From CALOAD01 sp942491415 (lineage in GTDB: Bacteria; Cyanobacteriota; Vampirovibrionia; Gastranaerophilales; CALOAD01), in assembly GCA_942491415.1 (NCBI GenBank), contig CALOAD010000008.1, positions 62,001-126,000 on the forward strand: DNA of 64,000 bases. The letters are read 5' to 3'. Every line of letters begins with the position of its first letter. Position 1 is the stretch's first letter. The notes below the pieces were generated by a model that saw only the letters and a list, made by a program, of their open reading frames with translations, did not search any database and had not been told where the DNA came from. The translations under genes were made by a program, and so were the position numbers. Shown here in pieces: positions 36,281 through 44,886 of this stretch.

Positions 36281-37099
36281 TTAGATTAATTCGCCGTTTA
36301 TTGACACTGTATAATCTTTAACTATTACGTTTTTTCCTGATTTGATCATTGCTTCTTTTATGATTGTTTCTGTTCCTCCACAACAAGGGACTTCCATATG
36401 AACAAGTGTTATTGAATTAATATCTTGATACTCAAGAATAGTAGATAATTTTTCTATATAATTATCTAAATTGTTATCAAGTTTTGGGCATAACATTATT
36501 AATATTTTGCCCTTTAAAAATTTGTTGTGAAAGTTGGGATATGCAAAAGCTGTACAATCTGCAGCTATTACAAGGTCTGCGTTCTTCAAATACGGAGCAT
36601 TGGAGTTTATAAGCTTTAGTTGTATAGGCCAGTTATTTAGCTCGGACTGAATATTTGCAGGTTTTATTTCAAGATTAGTTTTCCTTTCTTTGCTTAAATC
36701 TTTTTGCATTGTTCCCGGGCATCCGCAAGGAAGTTTTTCTTCTTCAATTTCAGGTATTTCAAAATTATTTTTTTTCAAATAATCAATGGCTTGTGAATAA
36801 AAAACAGTTTCATTGTGATCTTTCAAATGCTTTAAATGTGCTTTTATAACGTTTTGACCTCCTTTTACAACATTTTCCATCACTTTAAATTCGTCATATG
36901 GTTCTGCTTCTCGTTCTTCTGTTGTCATTGCTCCTTGAGGACATGTTTTTATACAAGCACCTAAACCATCGCAAAATAGGTCACTCACCAACCTGGCTTT
37001 ACCATCAATAATCTGTAATGCACCTTCCGGGCAGTCGGGAATGCAAACCCCACAGCCATTGCATTTTTGTTCATCAATTTTAATAATTTTTCTTTTCAT
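36281..37099 (-). CDS. 4Fe-4S ferredoxin-type protein of the hcp locus
   Basis: 272 residues. An N-terminal 2x[4Fe-4S] ferredoxin domain (CNGCGVCIPDCP and CDGLGACIKTCP) is followed by LPCGCPG and a C-terminal domain with further cysteines (AADCTAFAYP, MLCPKLD, VPCCGGTE). Proteins of this kind sit beside hcp in anaerobes and probably supply electrons. The gene appears intact although both neighbours, hcp downstream and the rrf2-type regulator upstream, are broken. The start has an RBS-like AAGGATAAGC. Confidence 0.82.
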   Translation of the reverse strand: MKRKIIKIDEQKCNGCGVCIPDCPEGALQIIDGKARLVSDLFCDGLGACIKTCPQGAMTTEEREAEPYDEFKVMENVVKGGQNVIKAHLKHLKDHNETVFYSQAIDYLKKNNFEIPEIEEEKLPCGCPGTMQKDLSKERKTNLEIKPANIQSELNNWPIQLKLINSNAPYLKNADLVIAADCTAFAYPNFHNKFLKGKILIMLCPKLDNNLDNYIEKLSTILEYQDINSITLVHMEVPCCGGTETIIKEAMIKSGKNVIVKDYTVSINGELI

Positions 37100-37158
37100 A
37101 AGCTTATCCTTTTTAATAAGTAAATAAGTATTAATTATCCAATTAGGTTTAAAAAAAG

Positions 37159-37551
37159 TTATCCTGTGAAATCTGATAGTTTTGTTTCTGCAAAAAAATC
37201 TTCAACTTGTTTGTTAATTGAAATAAGAAAATTGCCCAGAATGCACTTGTGCTGGCATTCTTTTTTATCTAAAAGACAATTTGAAGGTTTAAAACGGCCG
37301 TCTTAGCTTCGTAGATTTCTAAAAAGTTATTGTATCAGGATTTTTTGCCAATTTAAAACCTCCGCCAAATCTTTTTTGAAACAGCAAGTTCAGCTTTAAC
37401 CAGTCTTTGGAGTACTTTTGATAAATGGTTGTAAGATACACATAAAACTTCAGAGATTTCTTTGACAGAAACCAAATCAGGATTCTTTTGAGCCATTTTG
37501 TCATTGCATTAATGCTTATGCGGCTTCTGATATTTTTAGTACATTACCCAT
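37159..37551 (-). pseudogene. Rrf2-family regulator, decayed
   Basis: Fragments across frames give MGNVLKISEAA, then MTKMAQKNPDLVSVKEISEV and VSYNHLSKVLQRLVKAEL, then RFGGGFKLAKNPDTITF, and finally KECQHKCILGNFLISINKQV. Together they rebuild an Rrf2 winged helix with the C-terminal cysteine cluster of NsrR/IscR-type sensors. An in-frame stop near 37518 and at least two later shifts break it. Family members often control hcp in response to NO, which matches the neighbourhood. Confidence 0.8.
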
Positions 37552-37647
37552 AATTTCAAATTTTTAACTAACTGGTACTAGTTCCAAATTTGATTTTTTG
37601 TCAAATATTCTTACAAATTTTTAAAATTATTACCCAAATAATTAGTT

Positions 37648-37676
37648 AAGAAAATCCGACACGGTCGGATTTTCTT
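37648..37676 (-). terminator. Perfect palindrome, probable terminator and repeated element
   Basis: 13-bp perfect arms (AAGAAAATCCGAC/GTCGGATTTTCTT) with a 3-base loop, 50 bases beyond the helicase stop. A close copy forms the core of the longer hairpin at 63698-63751. Confidence 0.6.
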
Positions 37677-37727
37677 GATTTCATTTTATATTTATAGCAC
37701 TATAAACAGTTTTTATAAAATCTGATA

Positions 37728-39590
37728 TTATTTTTTTGCTGTATATTTTTTCTTCTTATCAGATCCTTTTTCCGATTTGTTATCTGTTTTTCTATAGGAT
37801 TTTTTGCCGGATTCTTTATCAAAACTTTTATCCGATTTTTTATAAGTTCTCTTTTTGTCCGATCCTTTATCAAATTTTTTGTCTGTTTTTCTATAAGGTT
37901 TTTTCTCGGAATCTTTATCGAAATTTTTATCTGATTTTCTATAAGATCTTTTTTCGGAATCTTTATCGAAGTTTTTATCTGATTTTCTATAAGATCTTTT
38001 TTCGGAATCTTTATCGAAGTTTTTATCTGATTTTCTATAGGATCTTTTTTCGGATCCTTTATCAAAATTTTTGCCTGTTTTTCTATAAGGTCTTTTCTCA
38101 GAGTCATTATCGAATTCTTTTTCGAACTCTTTATCAAATGATTTATATTGTTTGCCTCTGTTACCCTGAGATGATTCTCGTCTACCTTTTTTTGTATTTT
38201 TGTTGAAATTTTCTTCAGAGCGTTTTCTGAAAGTTTTACGAGGTTTGCTATTTATAATTTCAAGTTCTGCAAAATCAGCAGAAGCGTCAAATCCTGTGGT
38301 TTCTTTTTCAACAGCCAGTTTTAATAAAACAGCTGCAACGTCTAAAGATGTATAATCATCAGCCATTAAAAGTTCAACTTGGTTTATGTAAGAACTCAAA
38401 TGTCCTTGTTCAAGAGTTTCCTTGATTTTTCGAGTTAAATCATTCACTCTTGTGGCTTCAAGATCGGTTATAGAAGGAGCGTTTTGTCTTTGAACCTGAA
38501 AACCGTTTGATCTTTCAATTCTTTTTAGGTTATATATTTGTTTGCCCGTTACAAAAGTGAAAGCGACTCCCGATTTTCCTGCTCTACCTGTTCTTCCGAT
38601 CCTATGGATATAATCTTCATCATCTCTTGGTAAGTCATAATTAAACACGGCTTCGACATTATTTACGTCAATACCTCGACCTGCTACGTCAGTTGCAACA
38701 AGGATTTCTACAGTACCTTTTCTAAATCCGCTCATAACTTTATCACGTTGTTTTTGATTCAAATCGCCGTGTAGGGCATCTGCAAAATAACCACGAGCTT
38801 TTAGAATTTCAACAAGCTCGTCCACCATACTTTTTGTATTACAAAAAACAAGTGAAAGCTTTATGTTGTGTACATCTATCAATCTTGCAAGCAATTCAGG
38901 TTTATTTTTGTTCATAACTTCAAAATATAATTGCTTAATTTTTGGAGCATCTTTCTTTTTGCTTGTTACATCAACTTTTATTGCATCTTTTTGGAATTGT
39001 TTTGTTAACTGCAAAATATCTTTTTCCATTGTTGCTGAAAACATCACTGTTTGACGATCTTCCGGTGTGTCTTTTAAAATTGTTTCAATATCTTCTTTAA
39101 AGCCCATATCAAGCATTTCATCAGCTTCATCCAGAATAACTTTATTAACTTGAGACATATCAATTGAACCACGTCTAATATGATCCATAGTTCTTCCTGG
39201 AGTTCCTATAACCACTTGAGCACCTTTTTTAAGAGCTCTTAATTGTCTATCAATTTGCTGACCACCATAAACCGGTACTGCGAATAGTTTTTTCTTGTAT
39301 TTCAAAAGCTTTCCAAACTCTTCCGCCACTTGGATTACAAGTTCTCGGGTCGGGCAAAGAATAATTGCCTGTACACTTTTTTCTTTTGAATCTAAACTTT
39401 CAATTACAGGTATTGCAAAAGCAGCTGTTTTACCTGTTCCTGTTTGAGCTTGACCGATAATATCTTTATTTTCTAATAGTAAAGGTATTGCAGCTGATTG
39501 AATAGGGGATGCTTCTTCAAAGCCCATATCTTTTACGGCTTTTAATAATTCTTTTGATATATCCAGCTCTTCAAATTGTAACTTTGTCAT
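37728..39590 (-). CDS. DEAD-box RNA helicase with charged repeat tail (DeaD/CsdA-like)
   Basis: ATP-dependent RNA helicase. Q motif (PIQSAAIP), motif I AQTGTGKT, PTRELVIQ, motif II DEADEMLDMGF, motif III SATM, VATDVAGRGIDV and HRIGRTGR. A C-terminal region like the DeaD dimerisation domain precedes about 140 residues of low-complexity tail. The tail is built from ~16-residue units of the type NFDKDSEKRSYRKSDK, alternately acidic and basic, probably RNA-binding. ATG 39590 is chosen (AGGA 7 bases upstream) instead of the longest ORF start. It likely acts in ribosome assembly or mRNA decay. Confidence 0.93.
   Translation of the reverse strand: MTKLQFEELDISKELLKAVKDMGFEEASPIQSAAIPLLLENKDIIGQAQTGTGKTAAFAIPVIESLDSKEKSVQAIILCPTRELVIQVAEEFGKLLKYKKKLFAVPVYGGQQIDRQLRALKKGAQVVIGTPGRTMDHIRRGSIDMSQVNKVILDEADEMLDMGFKEDIETILKDTPEDRQTVMFSATMEKDILQLTKQFQKDAIKVDVTSKKKDAPKIKQLYFEVMNKNKPELLARLIDVHNIKLSLVFCNTKSMVDELVEILKARGYFADALHGDLNQKQRDKVMSGFRKGTVEILVATDVAGRGIDVNNVEAVFNYDLPRDDEDYIHRIGRTGRAGKSGVAFTFVTGKQIYNLKRIERSNGFQVQRQNAPSITDLEATRVNDLTRKIKETLEQGHLSSYINQVELLMADDYTSLDVAAVLLKLAVEKETTGFDASADFAELEIINSKPRKTFRKRSEENFNKNTKKGRRESSQGNRGKQYKSFDKEFEKEFDNDSEKRPYRKTGKNFDKGSEKRSYRKSDKNFDKDSEKRSYRKSDKNFDKDSEKRSYRKSDKNFDKDSEKKPYRKTDKKFDKGSDKKRTYKKSDKSFDKESGKKSYRKTDNKSEKGSDKKKKYTAKK
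37741..38150 (-). repeat. 48-bp tandem repeats encoding the helicase tail
   Basis: Near-identical 48-base units (for example around 37910-38050) encode the DKDSEKRSYRKSDKNF repeat. The central three are almost exact, while the outer ones are degenerate, suggesting recent slippage or unequal exchange. Confidence 0.8.
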
Positions 39591-39736
39591 TATTTTTCCT
39601 TTTACACACATAAATGCCTCTCGTACAATCCTAGAATGTAAGAGAGGCTATAATTTACATAAAAGGTTTTTGGTTAATTTGCGAGTTCTCTTATTTAATT
39701 ATAGCCGAAAAATATGAAAAACAATCTAAACCCTAT

Positions 39737-42403
39737 TTATTCTTTAAAGAATCGCTGGTCGTGGGTTTTATGGTTTGATCTTCTTATTTGCTTATCTAAT
39801 TCAATTACAATAAGTATAGAAAGGGCAATTGCCACGCTTTGGGTAAAGCTAATTATAGATAGTGGTGTTGTATGGAATAGAAATTGCAATTGGGGCACTG
39901 TTAAAACACTCAGTTGAGCTATTAATGCAAGCAGCAAACTGCCCAGCAAAAATGGATTTGAAAGAGGATTCATTGTAAAAACAGATTTTGTAAAGGATCT
40001 TGCGTTTAATACGTGGAAAAACTGGAAAAACACTACTGTGTTAAATGCAACTGTTCTCGCATAATTTAAAGAAGCACCTGTTTTGAGTTGGTAGATATAA
40101 AACAATAATGTACCTATTGCAATTACTGAGCCTGCTAAAGCTAATCGTCCCATCATAAATCTATTAATGATAGGTTCTTTGGGGTTGCGAGGAGGTCGTT
40201 TGGAAAAATCCTTTTCTTCAGGTTCATACGCAAGAGCAAGATCTTGAAGTCCGTTTGTAACAAGATTTATCCATAAAACTTGAGTTGCTAAAAACGGTAG
40301 TGGAAGATCTAAAATAAGACAAAGAATAATATTTAAAGAAATTCCAAAGCCTGAGCCTAAAAGGAAAAAGATAACTTTTCTTATGTTCTCGTAAATGACT
40401 CGTCCCACTTTTACGGCTTCAAAAATTGAAGCAAAATTATCATCCTTTAAAATCATATCGGCGGCTTCTTTTGCTACGTCGGTTCCTTCTTTTCCCATTG
40501 CAATGCCGATATTACTTTTTTTGAGAGCCGGAGCATCGTTTATACCATCGCCCGTAACTGCAACTATATGACCTTTTCTTTGCAGGCTATCTACAATTCT
40601 AAGTTTATGATGGGGGGTAACTCTTGCATAAACTGAAATTGACTCACTTATTTTGTCTAGATAATCTTCGGGGCATTCATCTAACTTTGCTCCGTTTATA
40701 ACCATATCGTTTTCTTTTAAAATACCTATATTTTTTGCTATTGCTCGTGCTGTAATTTCGTGATCGCCTGTTATCATTACTACAGAGATGTTTGCATCCT
40801 TTGTGCATTTTATTGCATTTATTACATTTTTTTTAGGCGGGTCTATCATTCCTATAAAACCTGCGAAATTAAGATCTTTTGTGGCTTCTTTTTCAAGGTT
40901 TATAAGGTCTATTTTTTCTGCATTTATAGTTTTATAACCAAATCCTAAAACTCTTAATCCGTTTTTTGCCATTTGTCTGTATTTTTCTTCTAATTCGTTG
41001 GTATTTTCGTTTTTTATAAACTCTAAAATTTTTTCAGGAGCTCCTTTTACAAAGATCGTGTAGGTATTTTCTTTTTTATAAATAGTTGCCATATATTGCC
41101 TGCAAGAGCTGAAAGTTAATTCGTCTATTAATTTATACTGATATTCTTTTTTTTCTGTGTTCATTCCAAATTTTCTTGCTGCAACTATTAAAGCCCCTTC
41201 GGTTGGATCTCCGTCTATTTTCCATTCTTCGTTTTCTTTAAATAAAGAAGATGAATTACATAAAATTCCTGTTAAAAGTAAGTTGTATAAATCTTGGTCT
41301 TCTGTTACTTTTTTATCATTGAGGGATATTTTACCTTTTGGGGTATAGCCTTCGCCCTCTATATAATAATCTTTGTCATTTGTATAACATTGTTTTGCCG
41401 TCATTTTGTTTTCAGTTATAGTTCCTGTTTTATCAGAGCATATATAATTGCAGCTGCCTAAAGTTTCAACAGCAGTGAGACTTCGTATAATTGCATTTTT
41501 TTCTGCCATTTGTTTTAGCCCTACTGCCATTGTAATCGTAACTACAATAGGTAGTCCTTCGGGAATAACAGCGACAGAAAGACTTATTGCGAATAAAATG
41601 GTTTCAATGATCTCATCACCTTGCAAAAACCCATTAATAAAAACTATAAAAGCAAGTAAAAGTGATAATAACCCTATTAATTTGCTAAATTGAAGTAATT
41701 TTTTTTGAAGTGGGGTTAGGCTTTTTTCTGCTTCATCAATTTCCTTTGAAATTTTTCCCAGCTCTGTATTTAATCCTGTAGAAACGACAACCCCTTTCCC
41801 TCTTCCTTGGGTGATTATGGTACCCATAAAAGCCATATTATTCATTTCTGATACGGGTATTTTTTCGTCCCTTATAAAACCTGTAAACTTTTGCCCCGGA
41901 ACAGATTCCCCTGTAAACATTGATTCATTTATTTCAAGTTCTCGAGCTTCAAAAATTCTAACATCAGCAGATACTTTATTTCCTGCTGATAAAACAAGAA
42001 TATCTCCGGGAACGATTTCAGTAGAGTCAATTCTAATTTCTTTTTTATCTCTAACTACTATACTTTTTGAGCTGGTGAGTTTTTTTAGTGACTGTATTGC
42101 TTTTTCTGCTTTGATTTCCTGAATGAATCCAATGGTTCCGTTTATAATTACTACTGCTAAAATAACAACTGTATCTACGTAATGAGCTATAAAAAATGTG
42201 AAAAAAGCGGCAATGATCAAAATTAAAATTAAAGGGTCTTTGATTTGATCCCATAACATTTCTTTTTTAGAGCGAGGTTTTGCGCATTTTAATTTGTTTA
42301 ATCCGTATTTTTCAAGGCGTTTATGTACTTTATTTTCGGATAGTCCGCATTCAGAGGTGTGAAATTCTTGAAAAACTTCTTTTATATCTTTATTGTGAAA
42401 CAT
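39737..42403 (-). CDS. P-type ATPase, Ca2+-transporting-like (P2 type)
   Basis: 888 residues. N-terminal cation ATPase domain, actuator motif TGES, M4 PEGLPIVVT, phosphorylation site CSDKTGTITENKM, KGAPEK, MITGDHEITA, VAVTGDGINDAPALKKS, and M6 LWINLVTNGLQDLALAYEP. Length and motifs match SERCA/PMCA-like bacterial exporters. The M6 sequence (TNGLQD rather than the usual TDGLP) makes the transported ion uncertain (Ca2+, Na+ or Mn2+). The two EF-hands at 3.9 kb are the only other calcium-related gene seen. Confidence 0.9.
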   Translation of the reverse strand: MFHNKDIKEVFQEFHTSECGLSENKVHKRLEKYGLNKLKCAKPRSKKEMLWDQIKDPLILILIIAAFFTFFIAHYVDTVVILAVVIINGTIGFIQEIKAEKAIQSLKKLTSSKSIVVRDKKEIRIDSTEIVPGDILVLSAGNKVSADVRIFEARELEINESMFTGESVPGQKFTGFIRDEKIPVSEMNNMAFMGTIITQGRGKGVVVSTGLNTELGKISKEIDEAEKSLTPLQKKLLQFSKLIGLLSLLLAFIVFINGFLQGDEIIETILFAISLSVAVIPEGLPIVVTITMAVGLKQMAEKNAIIRSLTAVETLGSCNYICSDKTGTITENKMTAKQCYTNDKDYYIEGEGYTPKGKISLNDKKVTEDQDLYNLLLTGILCNSSSLFKENEEWKIDGDPTEGALIVAARKFGMNTEKKEYQYKLIDELTFSSCRQYMATIYKKENTYTIFVKGAPEKILEFIKNENTNELEEKYRQMAKNGLRVLGFGYKTINAEKIDLINLEKEATKDLNFAGFIGMIDPPKKNVINAIKCTKDANISVVMITGDHEITARAIAKNIGILKENDMVINGAKLDECPEDYLDKISESISVYARVTPHHKLRIVDSLQRKGHIVAVTGDGINDAPALKKSNIGIAMGKEGTDVAKEAADMILKDDNFASIFEAVKVGRVIYENIRKVIFFLLGSGFGISLNIILCLILDLPLPFLATQVLWINLVTNGLQDLALAYEPEEKDFSKRPPRNPKEPIINRFMMGRLALAGSVIAIGTLLFYIYQLKTGASLNYARTVAFNTVVFFQFFHVLNARSFTKSVFTMNPLSNPFLLGSLLLALIAQLSVLTVPQLQFLFHTTPLSIISFTQSVAIALSILIVIELDKQIRRSNHKTHDQRFFKE

Positions 42404-42620
42404 ATTGGCACCAAAAAATTAATATGTTTTATTATTTTCTTTTTTGGTCGTTTTTGTATTCCCTTTTCGATTATTAAACCCATGCCGGTATCTTGCTAAA
42501 CCCTAGTCTTATGATTAAAAGACTAAACATGTCACTAATATTCAAAAAAAATTTTAATAGAATAATAAGAGTAAGATTACATTACAAGAAAATGAAAATC
42601 GTGGGAAAGAATAAATACGA

Positions 42621-42866
42621 ATGTTAGAATTATTTCAATTTGAGCAATGCCCATATTGCAAAAAGGTCAGGGAAAAATTAACCGAATTAAATTTAGATTA
42701 TATTTGCCGAAATGTAAGAAAGCACACAAAAAAAAGGGAAATATTGAACGTATTGGGAGGTAAAGATCAAGTTCCATTATTATTAGATATGGATAGCCAG
42801 TTTTTGTTGTATGGATCTGATGAGATTGTAAAATTTCTTCATGAAAATTATTCTCAAGAAGAATAA
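42621..42866 (+). CDS. Glutaredoxin-like / GST N-terminal thioredoxin-fold protein
   Basis: 81 residues. CPYC redox motif (residues 9-12), a cis-proline segment QVPLLLD and a C-terminal helix. Small single-domain glutaredoxin or NrdH-like thiol oxidoreductase. GGGAAAG lies upstream of ATG. Partner unknown; it stands alone between convergent units. Confidence 0.8.
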   Translation: MLELFQFEQCPYCKKVREKLTELNLDYICRNVRKHTKKREILNVLGGKDQVPLLLDMDSQFLLYGSDEIVKFLHENYSQEE

Positions 42867-42884
42867 TCCTATAAAAATTAAAAA

Positions 42885-42975
42885 CAAAAAAAAGCTGCCT
42901 TTTGGCAGCTAAATCCTACATAATCTTGGGAGGAGATTTGGGGATTGTTTAATATACATGATATATTAAACGGCA
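42885..42975 (-). ncRNA. Candidate sRNA B: hairpin, C-rich linker, terminator
   Basis: On the minus strand: perfect 10-bp hairpin GTTTAATATA/TATATTAAAC (42947-42971), unpaired CCCCAAATCTCCTCCCAAG (42943-42925), then terminator AGCTGCC-AAAA-GGCAGCT (42910-42893) and eight Ts. It matches sRNA A at 31150 in order and in the C-rich core. It may be an independent RNA or be processed from the AMMECR1 mRNA 3' end. Confidence 0.55.
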
Positions 42976-43059
42976 TGTGTTAATTTGTTTATACTTTTGT
43001 TTAAATAATTAATAAAAATTTACAAACAAGTTTATATTCAAACCTGAAAAAGCTTTTGC

Positions 43060-43572
43060 CTATTCGTAATACCTGTTCACTTTAAATTTTTGTATTGACA
43101 CAGGTGTATTTTGAGGTATATCAGCCTTGTTCATGCAGATAGAGACTTGCTTTTCTACTGTGTCAATACCCTCTAGCATTGGCAATAATAAAGCTTGCCT
43201 GTTATTTTTAGACCTTACAATAATTCCGTAAGTATTAGGATCAAGCTCTTCAAGAGATTTGACTTGTTTAGGCTTGTGCAAAATATCTACAGATATGACA
43301 AGGTCATTAAGTTCTTCAGGTTGAATCGGTTCAAATCTTGGATCTTGAGTTGATGCAGATATTGCATTTTGTTGAATCTCTTCTTTAATATTATTTTTTG
43401 TCGCTATAATTGTGCCGATACAGCCTCGCAGATCGCCTTCTTTTGTTTTTATAGAGACAAAAACACCGGCTGTTTTGACATCAATTCCTTCTATATCAAC
43501 CTCATCTTCAAATTTTGTCTGATTTTTGACATAGTCTTCAATAACTCTTTGAGCAAATTCTACAGGTTTCAT
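43060..43572 (-). CDS. AMMECR1-domain protein (AmmeMemoRadiSam protein A)
   Basis: 170 residues. The AMMECR1 core is visible: GVFVSIKTKEGDLRGCIGTI, AISASTQDPRFEPIQPEEL, VSVDILHKPKQV and YGIIVRSKNNRQALLLPMLEG. ATG 43572 follows AAAGGA at good spacing; the longer frame is non-homologous. Family members occur with MEMO1-like and a specific radical SAM enzyme, both present within 6 kb here. The biochemical activity is not established; proposals involve modification or cleavage of an aromatic or base substrate. Confidence 0.9.
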   Translation of the reverse strand: MKPVEFAQRVIEDYVKNQTKFEDEVDIEGIDVKTAGVFVSIKTKEGDLRGCIGTIIATKNNIKEEIQQNAISASTQDPRFEPIQPEELNDLVISVDILHKPKQVKSLEELDPNTYGIIVRSKNNRQALLLPMLEGIDTVEKQVSICMNKADIPQNTPVSIQKFKVNRYYE

Positions 43573-43691
43573 AATTTTTCCTTTTATAAATAATATGTTA
43601 TCTAAATATTGAAATAAAGTTGACAAGATAATAGGTGTGTTTTAGGCTCATAGTATTATATTGGTTTACATTTGATAAGGTAAAAAATAAA

Positions 43692-44039
43692 ATGAAGATA
43701 AATAGTATAGGAAATCATAGTATAGGATTAAAAACTAAAAAAGTAAATTTTTCTGGAACTTCTTTAATTTCAAAAACTGCTAAATTGACTGATGAAAAAG
43801 CTTTAAAGATTTTAACTAAAGAACTTGCAGATGGAATGTCGAAGCAAAGAATAAACCATTGGTTAAATCAAGTAAAACAAATTTGCAAAAAATTTGATAT
43901 AAGACCAAAAGATTTACCTTTAAACAAAGAACACCCCGGCAATCTAACTGACGATCAAAATGCTAATATCGTTAAAGAAATTTGTTATAATTTATTTAAT
44001 GATATTATTCCGGGAAAAGTTACTTTAATAAAAAAATAA
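43692..44039 (+). CDS. Small lineage-typical hypothetical protein (VNFSG N-terminus)
   Basis: 115 residues starting MKINSIGNHSIGLKTKKVNF with SG next. A short polar leader ending in NFxG is a pattern I associate with many small proteins of Gastranaerophilales. The rest is helical and lysine-rich (LTKELADGMSKQRINHWLNQ). No enzyme motif, TM or cleavable signal is obvious. AAGG lies upstream and a strong terminator follows. Function unknown. Confidence 0.6.
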   Translation: MKINSIGNHSIGLKTKKVNFSGTSLISKTAKLTDEKALKILTKELADGMSKQRINHWLNQVKQICKKFDIRPKDLPLNKEHPGNLTDDQNANIVKEICYNLFNDIIPGKVTLIKK

Positions 44040-44059
44040 CGAACATAAAATATAAAAAG

Positions 44060-44090
44060 AAGGAGCATTTAAAATTTGCTCCTTTTTTTT
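44060..44090 (+). terminator. Terminator of the small VNFSG gene
   Basis: AAGGAGCA/TGCTCCTT stem (44060-44067 and 44077-44084) followed by eight Ts. Confidence 0.85.
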
Positions 44091-44091
44091 A

Positions 44092-44886
44092 TCACAACGA
44101 TGCCACTAAATAACCAACCCCAAAAGGAGCTTCATAAGAATAGACTTTATTTTTATGAGGTTTTTTATCTAAAGCTCCAAAAGCAATCATCGTAGAGCTA
44201 TAGCCGCATTCACCGGCAGTTTCTCTCAGTACATCATCAATATTTATAATAGAGTCATAATCACCGTTTTTGATGCCGTCGACGAATTTTTCATCAAAAT
44301 GAATTGCATTTTTTTCATACCCGCCGGGAGCGTTTTCATTCAGCCTGTGGCTCAAATCGCCACTTGCAATGAGTGCAAATTTTTGGTTGCTGTTATCGAT
44401 AACTTCTTTTAGATGTTTACCAAACCTCAAATGGTCGTGTCTTCCGATGGCGCAATAGTTAATTACTACTATTTTTTTATTAAAACCCGCTTTGGCTAAG
44501 AAATACAAAGGAACACAAGTTCCGTGATCCAGCATAGTAGATTCAGGAATTTCATAAAAAGGTTCAAAATGCTGTTCAATATTAGTTTTTAAATCTCTTA
44601 CAAAATCGGTATCATTTTTTATTCGCAGTTGAAGATTAGGGGCTCCAAAATTTCTAAAATCGCCATAGAGTTTTTCTTCGGTATAAATACTAAAGTTATA
44701 AGGATTAAAAATTGAATGAGGCGTTATAAACACTATCGTATCAGGATTTGCTTGAACAATTTCTTCGCAAATACTTTGTGTAGTGCTAACTGTCTTTTTT
44801 ACTTTTTCGATATTTTCACGACCGATAGCAGGAACCATTATCGGTGGATGAGGTAAAATTGCTGTAAATAAAAGGTTATCTGACAT
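44092..44886 (-). CDS. MEMO1/class III extradiol dioxygenase-like protein (AmmeMemoRadiSam protein B)
   Basis: 264 residues. FTAILPHPPIMVPAIG at the N-terminus, ITPHSIF, DHGTCVPLYFL, INYCAIGRHDHLRFGKHL, ASGDLSHRLNENAPGGYEKNA and GECGYSSTMIAFGAL. His residues near the N-terminus and in DHGT could bind iron as in LigB-like dioxygenases. In this context it is probably the MEMO1-type partner of AMMECR1. The 5' end overlaps the FAD oxidoreductase gene by 11 bases, so the two are translationally coupled. Confidence 0.85.
   Translation of the reverse strand: MSDNLLFTAILPHPPIMVPAIGRENIEKVKKTVSTTQSICEEIVQANPDTIVFITPHSIFNPYNFSIYTEEKLYGDFRNFGAPNLQLRIKNDTDFVRDLKTNIEQHFEPFYEIPESTMLDHGTCVPLYFLAKAGFNKKIVVINYCAIGRHDHLRFGKHLKEVIDNSNQKFALIASGDLSHRLNENAPGGYEKNAIHFDEKFVDGIKNGDYDSIINIDDVLRETAGECGYSSTMIAFGALDKKPHKNKVYSYEAPFGVGYLVASL

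Noticed and set aside
36281..37099. Fe-S gene as part of an active hcp operon
   Set aside because: Both hcp and the rrf2-type regulator are clearly broken, so a functional operon cannot be supported.
37736..38206. Plus-strand ORF of 156 codons rich in Phe/Tyr
   Set aside because: It is antisense to the 48-bp helicase tail repeats and is an artefact of repeat composition.
41811..42122. Plus-strand ORF of 103 codons inside the P-type ATPase gene
   Set aside because: Shadow frame of a well-conserved gene; no RBS and no recognisable protein.
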